64,000 nt of DNA. Origin: Rotaria sp. Silwood1. Its lineage: Eukaryota; Rotifera; Eurotatoria; Philodinida; Philodinidae. Position 1 is the stretch's first letter; every line of letters starts with the position of its first letter. Positions 31,264 to 42,913 of this stretch are shown piece by piece. Under the pieces are notes generated by a model. It was not told the origin of the DNA and made no database searches. It saw only the letters and a program-made list of their open reading frames with translations. Where the stretch lies: positions 1,424,490 through 1,488,489 of the forward strand of contig CAJNOP010000023.1 of NCBI GenBank assembly GCA_905250075.1, given 5' to 3'. The position numbers and the translations under genes are program-made.

Positions 31264-33635
31264 AATTTTGTCATACGGATGATTGTCGTAGTGGTGATTG
31301 TGAATTATTACGTCTTTCCAATGGATTAATAAACAAAATTTGTCATTGTCCTAAAGTAAACTTTTTATCTCGATTTTTTTTTTTGTAAGATTTGATCAAA
31401 TTTCTTTTTTTTTAAGGGTGTTTGTGGTGAAACATGTCAACGTTTATGTAATACAACTTCCCAATGTGATACTAATCCATGTTGGTTTGGTGGTACTTGT
31501 GTTGATGTAGCAAATTTTGATTATATTTGTTTATGTCCATCAAATCATTCTGGTAAAAATTGTCGCATAGTACTTTCATGTCAAACGAATACTTGTCATC
31601 ATGGTGGCACATGTTTTGAAACTGGTTTGTAGACCACAAGAAAAAGAAAACAAACAAAAGATACTTATTTTAAAAAGCATTTTTATTCAATTTCTTTTTA
31701 GCTTATGGTGCACAATGTACTTGTCCAGAAGATTTTTCTGGTAATTTTTGTGAATATAAAAAAATGACATACAAATCAAAATCAAATGATAATTTACCAC
31801 GTGTTGAATATAAACAATTTGATGCTGAAACATTAGCAGTTATTGCTAATTTAGGAAGTTTATCAAATGAAAATACTCTACGATCCAATAGTTTAAGTAA
31901 TAGTGTAACTGTAGCTACGGATAGTCGTTCACAATTTGTGTTTTGTTTAACTAATCCATGTGAAAATGGTGGTACTTGTTTTGTAACAAATACAGCAACG
32001 ACAAAAGTTAGATTATAGAAATGATTATTTTCTTCTTTGAAGATAGAAATATTTTTGTTTCCTCATTTTTTTTGTTTCAATAGGGAATTTGTGTTTGTCG
32101 TGATGGATATAATGGTGATTATTGTGAAAATTCCTCTCACAACAATGCATCAGTTGTTATTAAAATACCAACTGGTTATTGTTCATCAAGTCCATGTTTA
32201 AATGATGGAACTTGTGTAGGAGTAGGAGGTTTACAAGGTTATTGTCGATGTACAGCAGAATATCGAGGTCTTTATTGTGAAGTATCTGTACGAGCTGTTA
32301 CTTGTCTTCCAAATCCTTGGTAACGTATTGATAATTTTGATTTCAAAACATAGATTTTTATGTTTAGTAAAAATGGTGGAACTTGTGTTTTATTAGAAAA
32401 TAATCAAGGTAATAAATGCAATGTGTTGTTTTTCTTTTGTTTTTAAGATTTTTTTTTTCGAATTTTTCTAGCACAATGTTTATGTACACCGGTATTTCGT
32501 GGTTTAACTTGTAATCAATTTAGTTATATACCTTGTGGAGATGGTACTTGTCATGGTACACAGGTAACACTGAAAAATGGATATTTGTAATTTAAATTAA
32601 ATCAAGTTTATATATTTAAGGGTAATTGTGTCGCTAATAAATGTGTTTGTAGGACTGGATTTGCTGGACCAAGATGTGATTCAGCAGATTTTTGTGCCAC
32701 ATTTCCTTGTCTTAATGGAGGTCATATTTCAATCATATGTGTATTATTTTTTTGTAAGTTTTATTTGTTTTAGGAACATGTATACGAACGAATGAAGAAC
32801 CTTATGGTGGTTGTAGTTGTCCAAGTGAATTTTCAGGTCCAACATGTAGTAATGATCCATGTAATCCATCGCCATGTTTGAATGGGGGTTATTGTGTACG
32901 AAAACCCGATAATCTATTTTATTGTCAATGTCGTAATCGAAATAAAGGAGTTTATTGTGAGCGTAAGTTTATACTATCTATAAGATCAAAAAAAAAGTCA
33001 TCATCATTTTCTATGTTTTAATTATTTATCTAGAGGTAGAATGTTTTCCATCAGATGCTACTGTTGATGTACTTGATATTGGTAAAGTTCAATTATCATC
33101 TTTACAAATCGGTTCTCAAGTTCGAATTATTAATGAAGAAAATCAAGTTAGTTATTCACCAATAATTGCATTTCTTCATCGAGAACTTAATGAACATGCT
33201 TTATATACACGTATTCGTACAAACAATTCAATTGTTGAATTATCCAAACGACATTTAATTCATCAACGTAAAGATGGTTTTATTTGGGCTGAAAAATTAA
33301 TCGAAGGTGATGAAATACTTGTTTTATCATCCACTTATGATAATGAAACACAATGGGAAAAGATTATTGAAATAACTGATGTTCATAAACAAGGTCTTAT
33401 GGCTCCATTAACTGAACAAGGAACAATTATTGTTAATAATGTTCATGCATCATGTTATGCTCTTGTTAAATCTCACAAAGTAGCTCATTTTGCATTAGCA
33501 CCTTATCGATTTTATCATCGATTATTTGGCCAATTGTTTCATAGAAATTCAATGACAACACCAATTCTTTCCTATGCTAATGTACTACTTCATTTTTTCA
33601 AAAATTTACCTATTGCTAAAGAACTTATTTTTTGA
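31264..33635 (+). CDS. EGF-repeat protein with C-terminal Hedgehog-type Hint/Hog domain (5' end unresolved)
   Basis: Exons 31264-31355, 31417-31624, 31702-32006, 32084-32319, 32368-32408, 32472-32573, 32621-32720, 32774-32962 and 33034-33635 join in frame. They encode nine EGF-like modules, then a Hog domain of about 200 residues on a single final exon. EGF hallmarks such as CENGGTC, CKNGGTC and CLNGGYC recur with six cysteines each. The Hog domain shows the splice-site cysteine (VECFPSDATV), a YSPIIAFLHRE segment, SKRH where Hedgehog has TxxH, and the strongly Hedgehog-like APLTEQGTIIVNNV and HASCYAL. A short tail follows, like the sterol-recognition region (SYANVLLHFFKNLP). Family knowledge predicts thioester self-cleavage releasing the EGF part. 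The Asp used for cholesterol transfer in Drosophila Hedgehog aligns with His here. No Hedge signalling domain is visible. The signal peptide exon was not located. Confidence 0.87.
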
Positions 33636-34006
33636 TCTATTCAATAATATGTAGACAGATAGCTACAACAGATAAAACAAAAAAACAAAAGAGTAGTCGT
33701 AGACATTGCTTGGCGCGTTAATCATTTTTTTTGTTATATTATATGAATTTCATTTTTTTTTGATTAGTTAAAACAAATCAATTTGATATTTGGAGAATAA
33801 AGTTTATAACTTTAATTAGAATCGTATTGATTATATATTCATTGATGCCTATATAAGCATACTTATTAAGAAGAAAACATAGTTCATAATTGCATCATTT
33901 GCAGATTAATTATAATTCTTTTGTATTTTGAATAGATATTATAATGATTATTTTTTTTAATCTAAAAATATGACGAGCTCTCTAAGCATAGAGCGAAGTT
34001 TGATTT

Positions 34007-34065
34007 GGATGTGGGTGGGTGTGGGGTGGATGGGCGTGAGTGTGGAGTGTGGCTGTGGCTGCAGA
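34007..34065 (+). repeat. Degenerate TGTGGG-like G-rich tract
   Basis: A G/T-rich run stands out from the AT-rich surroundings, with TGTGGG at its start followed by TGGGTGTGGGG and decaying GTGTGGAGTGTGGCTGTGG. TGTGGG is the telomeric unit I recall for bdelloid rotifers. The G-rich strand points to the right. The tract is short and imperfect. Confidence 0.5.
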
Positions 34066-36349
34066 GAAGATGAACACCTACACCTTAACGCATGCTTATT
34101 GCAGCAGAGACATGTAATGATTTGTTGTGATATGCACTCAGGTTATTTGGCTAAATCATTATGACAACAACATCCGTAGAACGATTAAAAAAGTTCACAA
34201 AAATGTTTGTGAGAACAAAATCATCTCTCATTTTCAAACAGTTTCCTAATAATTACGTGTTAGAAAAAGATATACTGAAAGCCAACGAAAGCATTTTCTA
34301 GGAAAATACCCTGAAACACACCCTTTTTTCTCACGTTAGATTGTAAAAGCACGTCGAAGACATCATTATGGTACATATTATTTCCTAGGCTATTATTCTG
34401 TAGACTCAAGGCATAGAATCTGTCAGACAGTAAATAAATAATTTGTGTATTTATCTGCAACATACGTTTTAAACCACAGAGAGTCTATTGATTAAGCACT
34501 GAAGTTTTTATTTCGTTGGATAAAAAAATTGTCGCTTTGTTCATTTGTGACTATCTCTTTTTTGATCATTCATTTTGAAGCTTAAATAGATCTCAAATCT
34601 AAAAATATATTAAAGGCATTAAATACGCATTACTGGGTTGAGATAGGCTTTCTGCCCTTGTCAACGACTATGATAGATATTTTTACATGTCACCTGCATT
34701 CAAGCAGATGCTTGATAATTGGTACACGAGATTTTCTGTTTGGCATTAAAATGCGCTCTATGGCATTTTACGTTCAAGCTCTATAAAGATTCAGTAGAGA
34801 GCTATTAAGCATTATATTGTACTAGAAAAAGTAATGAACGTAATCACAGGATCCTGCAATCGATATCATCTATTTTAAAGTGTTCTTTTTCAATGCATTA
34901 ATATGGATGAATATATCCACATATTGGAATGCGTTGAAAAGGTTGCAGTATAATATCATTGCGTCCATTGCTTTTCTATGGCAAAATAATGGACTAGAAT
35001 GTTCATCATTTTAAAACATTGCCTACATGGGTGGATGATTCTCGTGTAAACCGCACTAGAAGACATACAACTGATTGATCACAGATTCTAGTGCTAGAGA
35101 CATTGTTGAGTTTCGCTTTAATACGCTTTAATTTTTCAAAACTTTAACTTCATGCATCATGAGAATAAAGCGAGCAACAGACATTCAGATAACATCTTTT
35201 GTTCGGCGTATCACGCGAGAAAATTGATCAAGTTTTCTGGCGCATGGTTCATTAAAGGTAAGTAGAAAGCGGAAAGGCAAAAACGACGAGTCGGAAGTAG
35301 TGCTTTGAAAGAACACCGACGACCGACTCGAAAATGATCGTCACACTTCATATAACCTGTGATTTTTGTAGGAAGTTGCAAACGAGACATGCACATCCGC
35401 ATAATTAGCAATACGAACAAATACCGTAGAAAGTTTTGTGAAAAATCTGATATATCGTCTGAAGTCAACACATGAACTTATAGTACAAGTCAAGATCGTG
35501 TGGAAGATCGATGTAGTGAACAGTTATAATCTCATATTAGTACTAACATTTGCAGATTTTTCCACAGTGAGAAAAGAAGTGTTTTTTGATAAGACCAAAT
35601 GTATCAATGATTGAAAAAAGCATTAAGATATTCAGACGAAACTTATTTGACAAGCGCGAACTAGTGTTTTAGAAACGAACAGACGAATCCATCGCATGAA
35701 GACTGTTTGCAACGATCGATACATTTAGATGAATATCATCATAGACTTGAATGTGAAGAACATTTGATATCAGCCAGATTTCGGAATAATACCAAGTAAT
35801 GATGTAAATTTTCAGTTCAGTTGGCACTCAAAAGGAGAACAGTCTTGATATCAATAGAGATTTTATTAACATTCAATGTAGGAATGAGTGAATTGGAAGC
35901 TAATGAACGTTACTTGTTAATTAAAAATATTCAACTGACAGTACTCTAATTATTAATAGACATGACCATTGTTGTAGAATTCACATATATTTTCGAAGAA
36001 AATAGCGAGTACAAGTTTTGATTCCAAGCTTTCCGGCTCCCCCACTTTATTACAGATACTAGCAACCAAGATATGCAATTTTACTATTGAATGTAATAAT
36101 AGAAGAAAATCAGCGCAAAGATAAAAAGAAACTTTGACTACTCTAGCGTATGCCCGAGTATTGTCGAAATTCAAATCAATAAAATTCATATGTTAGTATT
36201 CCTAGTAGTTCGGTTTTGGATTTTGCTCAGATAAAAATTTATATTAAAGACGTCAACGATTATGAGAAATGATCAATTGATAAAGTTGTTAAGCGGGAAA
36301 AAAACTTAGTGTCAGTGTTCTGACTTGATCGAGATATATAATAGCTCAT

Positions 36350-36502
36350 TGACCCACACCACACACCCACACCCACACTTACCCACATATCCACAACCAC
36401 GCTCAACATCGATCCATACATCCACACATATCCACAACCACGCTCAACATCGATCCATACATCCACACCCATCCAGAACCACCCAACCACATCCACATCC
36501 TA
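36350..36502 (-). repeat. CCCACA-rich tract with a 41 bp minisatellite
   Basis: The C/A-rich stretch contains several exact CCCACA units (36355-36390), the complement of TGTGGG, then two adjacent near-identical 41 bp units at 36385-36425 and 36426-36466 built on ATATCCACAACCACGC. More CCACA-type words follow to about 36500. It is the opposite orientation to the G-rich tract at 34.0 kb. The long frames on either strand here are low-complexity artefacts. Confidence 0.7.
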
Positions 36503-38106
36503 AGATCTATATATTACATCTGTCGAAATTGACACACTGATTTCTAACTAATACTTGTACATTGCTTTTAGATCGAGTTTCGCAAAAGCTGTAGCTTCAA
36601 GACTTTAAGACTAAAACCTCTGCTGTTTCTCCATAGTTCAAAAACCGTACTTCTTCTCTTACTTTATCTTTATGTCGACAACAGTATCTTTTTGCAAGTT
36701 AAGATACCCTTCAGCTGCATCAAACAATTATTTCAAATAAGAATAGATTAAATTTATCGAATATTGTAAAGACACCACATGATTATTAAAAAAAAATGCA
36801 GCTAAAACATACTATAAGCTTTATTCAATAGGAGTTGCTGTGAATCATTTGATGAAACATTTCGAAAGAAATTTTCTTTTGCTATAAACTTCAGCGCATA
36901 TGAAATATTATAGACTAAAATAGGACTTGTTAGTATTAGAAACTAAGAGTTATATGAGTTTTAAATTCGATGCCTGTGTAGATCTGAATTTACAGATTAT
37001 TTTTTGAAAGAATTGGTTAGTTAATCTACTGAATGGGCCTGCTTGCCACCGGATGAATTCTGTAAATAGGTCGATTGGTTTTTGTCGGGTTCATCCACCG
37101 TTTCAACTGACGGTTTTCATCATTCACCAACAGTCAAATTTACAGCCGTATCGCGTTGATGAATGTGTTGCCGTTTTTGATTTTGAAGTTCTGTCGTTGA
37201 AGCAAAGAATAGAAAAATATTTTCGAGGTCACATAGAAATTCTGACTGTTGTGAAAGATGATTTAAAACAACTGTTCCTATTGGTTTGGAAAGTCGAAGC
37301 ATATACATCTATTAATTATGGCAATGAAGTGATATCGAAAACTATCTCAATTGCAGCGCTGAGTGGAAACCATAGGAGGCACACTTGACTTATCAATGAT
37401 ACTCATGTGTCTCGACTTTGAATTTGCAGAACAAGATTATGACAGACTTTTTATTTTAACAAGTAGGGTTAGTGCAATATTTTCTATACTGATGCCTTTA
37501 TCATTAGCAAACATTGCAATACTTTTATTTAAAAATGTTTATAGTTAATTGCGAACTAAAAATGTGTATATGTCAAAGTGTCAGAGACCATGATTGTTGA
37601 ACTCGACAAACGAATGTTTCGAAGGTCTGAAAACGAAATGTATTCATAAAGAAGAGTTATGTAGGTACGATTCTTAAAGGCGATGACTGAGAGAAGTTAA
37701 GGGTGCAATTGATTGTAATGAGTTTCGACAAGAGGTAAAATTTTTGAGACCAATTCTATATTATTCCGAGTGGGCTCAAGAGTATTACCAATCGTCATCG
37801 TTTGATTTTGTCGATTCCTTATTTTGAAACATCGAAGAAATTCGTTACGAAACATTTTCGAGGCCAAACAGTGAATATAGAAGTTGATCTAGTAGAAAAC
37901 AGATATGTTGAAATTAAATGTCGGAATATAAGATGAATCATGTTACTTTCAGAAAATTTCATAATATTTATAAACTACACTCTTTTGATAACATATAGCG
38001 TTATCGATCTTAGATAAAAAATCTAAAGCATTGAATGATGATTCAAGAACAATCTAATCTTTGCTGTTTTTCTCCTTCTGTCGAGAGAGCAAGCAATACC
38101 AATTCT

Positions 38107-39140
38107 TTATTTTTCGTGAGACTTTTTTTCAAATATCACTTTCAGAGACCGATTACTTACAGCATAGTTAAAAGTAAGTACTAGATTGACAACAGCTTCT
38201 TCATTGATGATCTCGTTTACATCGGTATGAACGTTTGCAGCAAGCCGATAGGCATTGGTAATTTGAGAAACACTAATAGGCAAAGTTGTAGCTAGAAATA
38301 GAATGGCACTTGATATCATCAAGAGTAACATGTGTCGTTGTAGGCGTGATTGTCTGGCACGTTCATGATGATTGATACTTGTTGGTTGGATACGTTTTTT
38401 CTCCTTCTGAATTATACGATGAATGGTGATACTACTAGTAAGTATTAACAATACAGGAATGATTGAGATGAAAGTGACCTGAAACAATCAGAAGGATATT
38501 TCTCAATCTTTGTTTCTCTTTTGACTACCTGAATAATTGGCCACTGAGTAAAAAAGAAAGGCATGTAGAGTGAAGTTGGATCAATAGGCCCACATGCAAC
38601 TGATGGAATACCAGGAAAGAATCTGCCGAATAGTTGAATGCTTAACATATGACCATGAAGAGCAATACCAAGAACAGTGATGATTAACATTGCGATCAAT
38701 GCATTACGAGGAATACACCATTGATTAGCCTTGAATGGAAAACGCGTTCTCAGCCAACGATCAATTGCAATGGATACTAAAATCCAAGCTGAACAAAATC
38801 GAAGGAGTCCTTTTGCAAACCAACGAAAACGACATACACTGTCGTAAACAGATAGAAAGATTCCTCCTTGTACTATGCCAACTTCGACAAAGTCAAAGAT
38901 CGATATCATTAGATAGAGCATATCCGAAATAGCGACCATAAAGAATAGGCATCCAGTTGATATAACACGTAAAATTGGACTCATGAATGTCACTAAACTT
39001 GCTAGATTGCCTGAAAATCCAATAAAGAATATAAATGCCAACCCATATCGATACAGAATCACAAGCAATGTTCGATTAGGATGAATAATAGAAGAGGTTT
39101 CTGTTGCCGGAGCAAACGTGCCATTATTTGTAGTATTCAT
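38107..39140 (-). CDS. Rhodopsin-like (class A) orphan G protein-coupled receptor
   Basis: Two exons on the minus strand (39140-38529 and 38478-38107) join in phase over a 50 bp intron, giving 327 residues. Seven hydrophobic segments are visible. TM1 holds GFSGNLASLV, with the class A asparagine. The end of TM3 is SIAIDRWLRT, so the DRY motif reads DRW. The usual disulfide cysteines are in VCRFRW and VACGP. The TM7 region reads LTFNYAVSNRSLKVIF and lacks NPxxY. The N-terminus carries NxT glycosylation sites and the C-tail is very short. It resembles the large, divergent, peptide-receptor-like GPCR families of bdelloids; the ligand is unknown. It stands alone in gene-poor DNA. Confidence 0.82.
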
Positions 39141-41300
39141 CTTTAGAATAAGTTTTCAATCTGGACGTTTATCATCGAATGAAATATTAAAGATACCATC
39201 CCACAGTTTTTTTTCTAGTAATGTAGGTCTTAATGAGTACTATACTATTTGGATAAAAAGCTTCGATAATCTGCTTCATCAACCATGATATACATGTTAA
39301 ATGATACTTGCTACGCAATGCTTACTGTTGTGAGCTGTTCTTTTGTGTAAATTTATTCACTATTATAGGGACTTCATAGTGTTTCACTCGTTCATGTCGC
39401 AGGAATTGCACTGAAAGAATCTTTGATGATGAATGAATAGAGCACAGTAATTATCTTGTCTTTGACACTTTGTTAATTATGAGCACGATTATGCATAATT
39501 CGAATGACGTTTCTCGTCATTTAAAGACATTCTACGTTCAAAATAGATATTAATCAGATATATTCAAAGTAAAGATATGTACTGGAATAGTTTTATCAAG
39601 AGTGTTTCCATATCTAGCTCTGGCTTAGACACAAAGTTTCTCAGAAGAACAGTTTGAGCAATAGATTTTGAATAGATATATCTTCAGCCTACAACTAATT
39701 TTAAATCACTTTGTAAAATTCGGCGGAGATTGTATTTTTTATAACAATAGGTTGGCCATAATAGATTGTATCGTTTTGTAGTTTACCTGTTCATCTTGTA
39801 ATATGCTTTATTTAGATAGGAAAACATACCGAAAAATTTAGTATGAAAAAAGTCTACATTTCACCAGACAAAGCTTATTATGTATATGCATATACAATTT
39901 TGCGAAATAGAGAAAATTTTATGTGACTAGTTTTTGACGCTGCATGTAAGATGATTTATTGATACATGACATATTCATCTTCTTATTTTTTTCAATTAAT
40001 AAATCATAGTTTTTTAATTTATTGTGTTGCATTGAATCAGCAGTAGTCTCCCATAAATACAATAATCTAGAACATTAAGATCAAGACTGTTTTGGCGGTC
40101 ATCTATGACCGTTCAGTATACGTTGAAATTCGTCGACCCAAAGGCTTGTATGTTTGAAAGCTTACTAAACGATTAAATTAACGTGTATAGCAGACTAATA
40201 TGGTGGTTGAACTGAAGAAAGAAAAAATAAAATGATATGCATTGCTTCGTGCAGCGTCTATTGTATATATTATACATCAGGAAAAAGAAGTTATAGATTG
40301 AAATGTATCTGATAATACAAATAAGTTTTTTTCAGTATTACAATGTTAAATGAATCTAAATTCCTAGAATAGGAATTCTAAATGCATACATTTACGAAAT
40401 CATAAAATTTCAGAGCGTACATGAACGATACTTTTATGTGAACATACGTTTTCGCCGGATCGAAGTATGGTCACATAGAAGTCGGTCTCTTTTGAAAACT
40501 AAGAGTTTATGTATACAATACGCTTTGCATTGTAAATGGGAAAGTCTTTCACGCAGCATCTTTTGTTCTTTTTTTGATAAAGCATATTAAAGGATAAAAA
40601 ACTAAAAAATACAAAAAGGTCACCATTGATAAAGGTCCTCCTTCTATGTCTGTCTGTATCGTTTCAAAGTTTCTTTGGTAACACATCACACACATTATTA
40701 AGCTTTTGTGATCTTCCTGCCTACCTAGAGCACTATGCTTTTTCGATTAATATTTCTAATTGGAAGGCGGAAAAGTTTATCTTCTGTTTTTTCGTTTCAA
40801 ATCTTACTGTATGATTAAGGATCGTTGGAAATGTTCACTCAGAAATTTTGTTTTAAGCATTATCCTTGAATAATCCACAGAACATAAATTAGAAAAACAA
40901 AGAAAGATAGACACTTACACGATTGTTCTGATATGTTTATGTGACCATTCTTTAAGAAAAAACTGCGTATAACTGATAGCTAATGATAATTATCTCTTGT
41001 CTTCGCTACTATATACGCTGCGCCATTACTTAGTTGATAATTTGCAGAATAACACACAAAAATCTGTTGGATATACTACTGAATAGAGAGAGGCGTCCGT
41101 TTAGAACAATGGCATCATTAAAACTAAAATACGGCTCTTTTACTGAGAAACAGAATGATATTTTTTTTCAAAGACAACATATGCATATAATTAATTCATA
41201 GAATATGAATGTAGTGTTGAACTAAATGTATCTCATGCTAGATGAAGAGACAGTTATTTTGTGGAGCAGTAGTATGAACATTGTTTTATAATAGAATATA
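39141..41300. other. Intergenic region, no recognised gene
   Basis: I find no exon with a recognisable domain in these 2.2 kb on either strand. Short frames such as 40626-40814 look spurious. The promoter of the minus-strand GPCR gene should be at its left end. Confidence 0.5.
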
Positions 41301-41397
41301 TTTTTAATGCGGTGCGAAGCACAGCATTTATGTAGTCGTGCGCGAGTTTTTTTTTTAATGCGGTGCGAAGCACAGCATTTATGTAGTCGTGCGCGAG
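41301..41397 (+). repeat. 51 bp tandem duplication at the left end of the Helitron-like elements
   Basis: Two adjacent copies of a 51 bp unit contain GCGGTGCGAAGCAC, then GCATTTATGTAGTCGTGCG and a poly-T run. The 14-base core is the reverse complement of GTGCTTCGCACCGC found near the right ends of both downstream elements, so it behaves like a subterminal inverted repeat. Confidence 0.75.
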
Positions 41398-42272
41398 TTT
41401 TTTTTTTTTTATTACTTTTTTATTTTACTTTCTCGACGTACGCAAAAAAGTTGTCATTTTCTGTTCGAATAATCTCGAGGACGGAAAGTCAGAAAATATT
41501 CGTTCAAACGCGAGGTAAAAATATCGACACGAAATTGATACCTTTTTGTATCAAATCGACGAAAACATGTTCCGCTCGCTTACAAATAACGTCCAAAAAC
41601 AGCCAACTTTTAAGGACTTAGTGTTTTTCAAGCTTCGAGATAATTAATTTCACTTTAAAAGTTGTAATTTTCTCTCGCGATTATCTTCAAAACAGAAACT
41701 CCAAAAATAGTAGTGCAAAGGCGATGTACTAGTATCGATATCGAACTAAGAGCATCCATTGATTTTGTTCTCAAAGCACTTTTAGTTTTCTCAGAAATAG
41801 CTACCGAAAATGACAAATATTGCATTCTTCGTTTTGAGATAATTAAAATCGACAATACAAAACAAAGTTAGGCGCCACTCTCTTCTATCTCATATGTTAA
41901 ACAGCTGTAAAAGCAGCTGATGATCGACAATGAGTCGCATAGATAATTAATCAATCAATCGAAATCATCGTTTAGAACAGTTTTCCTCGACTTTCATAGG
42001 GTTCTCGTGGGGATGAATTTTATTATGGAACTTTTAACTTTTCTCATGACCTATTTGAGGTGACTAGTTAGAAAAGTAATTTCTCGAATTCGATTGATAA
42101 GTAAAACTGTCTATCGTACAAAGGCAGTAGCTAATTCAAGTGAAAATAACGATCATAATAGTTTAGAAAATCGAATTTTCGTTTTCTCGAAAATGTCGTC
42201 CTGTCGATAATTCGAAAGCTTCGTGCTTCGCACCGCATTTCGTATTCGAGTCGAAACTCGAATACCATCTAG
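41306..42272 (+). mobile_element. Helitron/Helentron-like non-autonomous element, copy 1
   Basis: The right end has the GTGCTTCGCACCGC motif, then a hairpin (TATTCGAGT, loop CGAA, ACTCGAATA at 42243-42264), then CCATCTAG, followed by T. A hairpin a few bases before CTRR is the Helitron 3' signature (established knowledge). Subterminal inverted repeats additionally suggest the Helentron/HINE class (inference). Internal sequence includes two diverged copies of a block around CTCGACGTACGCA and GGAAAGTCAGAAAATA. There is no Rep/helicase frame. Confidence 0.55.
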
Positions 42273-42910
42273 TTTTTTCTTTTTTTTTTTCTTTTACTTA
42301 CTCGACGTACGCATCAAAGTGGTCATTTTCCGTTCGAATGATCTCGAGAACGGAAAGTCAGAAAATACTCGTTCAAACGTGAAGTACAAGTATCAAGATC
42401 GAACTCGTACCTTTTTTGGTCAGATCATCTACAGAACCTATAGTTCGTCTACAATCGTAGCTCCAAAATTACGATTTTGACAAAGTTCACTGTTCAGATA
42501 ATTAAAACGAAAATTCATAAGAAAAGTTAGGCGCCAATTTCTTTACTTATATATTGGAAACAGCTGTGAATTACAGCTGATAGTAGCTAATGAATCATTG
42601 ACATAATTAATTGATCAATAGAAAACAACTCATAGAAATCTGTTGAGAGACTGCCATAGAGTTTCTGTAGTGATGAATTTTATAATGGACGGCTTTCGTT
42701 TCGAATCTAGATGAGATGAGCTCCTGGATAAAGGTGACGAAAAGTGTCTATCTTACGGAATATGTAGCTAATTGTAGTAAAAAACAGCGATCACTATAAT
42801 TTAGTAAATCGAATTCTCGTTTATTAAGAAATATCGTTTTTTCAAAAATTCGAGAGATTCGTGCTTCGCACCGCATTTCGTATTCGAGTCGAAACTCGAA
42901 TACCATCTAG
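42273..42910 (+). mobile_element. Helitron/Helentron-like non-autonomous element, tandem copy 2
   Basis: A second, diverged copy follows directly. It shares the CTCGACGTACGCA block (42301), GAACGGAAAGTCAGAAAATA and AAAGTTAGGCGCCAA (42523). It ends with the same roughly 54-base terminal block, including the hairpin and CTAG (42858-42910), exactly 638 bases after copy 1. The terminal block is much better conserved than the interior. Confidence 0.55.
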
Positions 42911-42913
42911 TTG

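Larger units (their letters stand above)
33636..38106. other. Gene-poor region with telomere-like tracts and decayed frames
   Basis: This 4.5 kb stretch has no intact gene that I recognise. It contains the G-rich and C-rich tracts described separately. Around 37053-37388 and 37795-37935 two frames share a KxFRGxxxxI-like segment (EKYFRGHIEI and TKHFRGQTVNI), which suggests a decayed duplicated coding sequence of unknown family. Confidence 0.4.

Noticed and set aside
36260..36540. Open frames on both strands over the CCCACA/TGTGGG tract
   Set aside because: They are His/Pro/Thr or Val/Gly/Trp low-complexity readings of a tandem repeat, not a protein.
41306..41621. 104-residue frame at the left end of the Helitron-like element
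   Set aside because: It is a translation of the 51 bp tandem duplication and poly-T run, without any Rep/helicase motif.
41900..41990. CTGATGA core inside the Helitron-like copy, considered as a hammerhead ribozyme
   Set aside because: The GAAA that must follow stem II is not in place, and the second copy does not keep the CTGATGA core.
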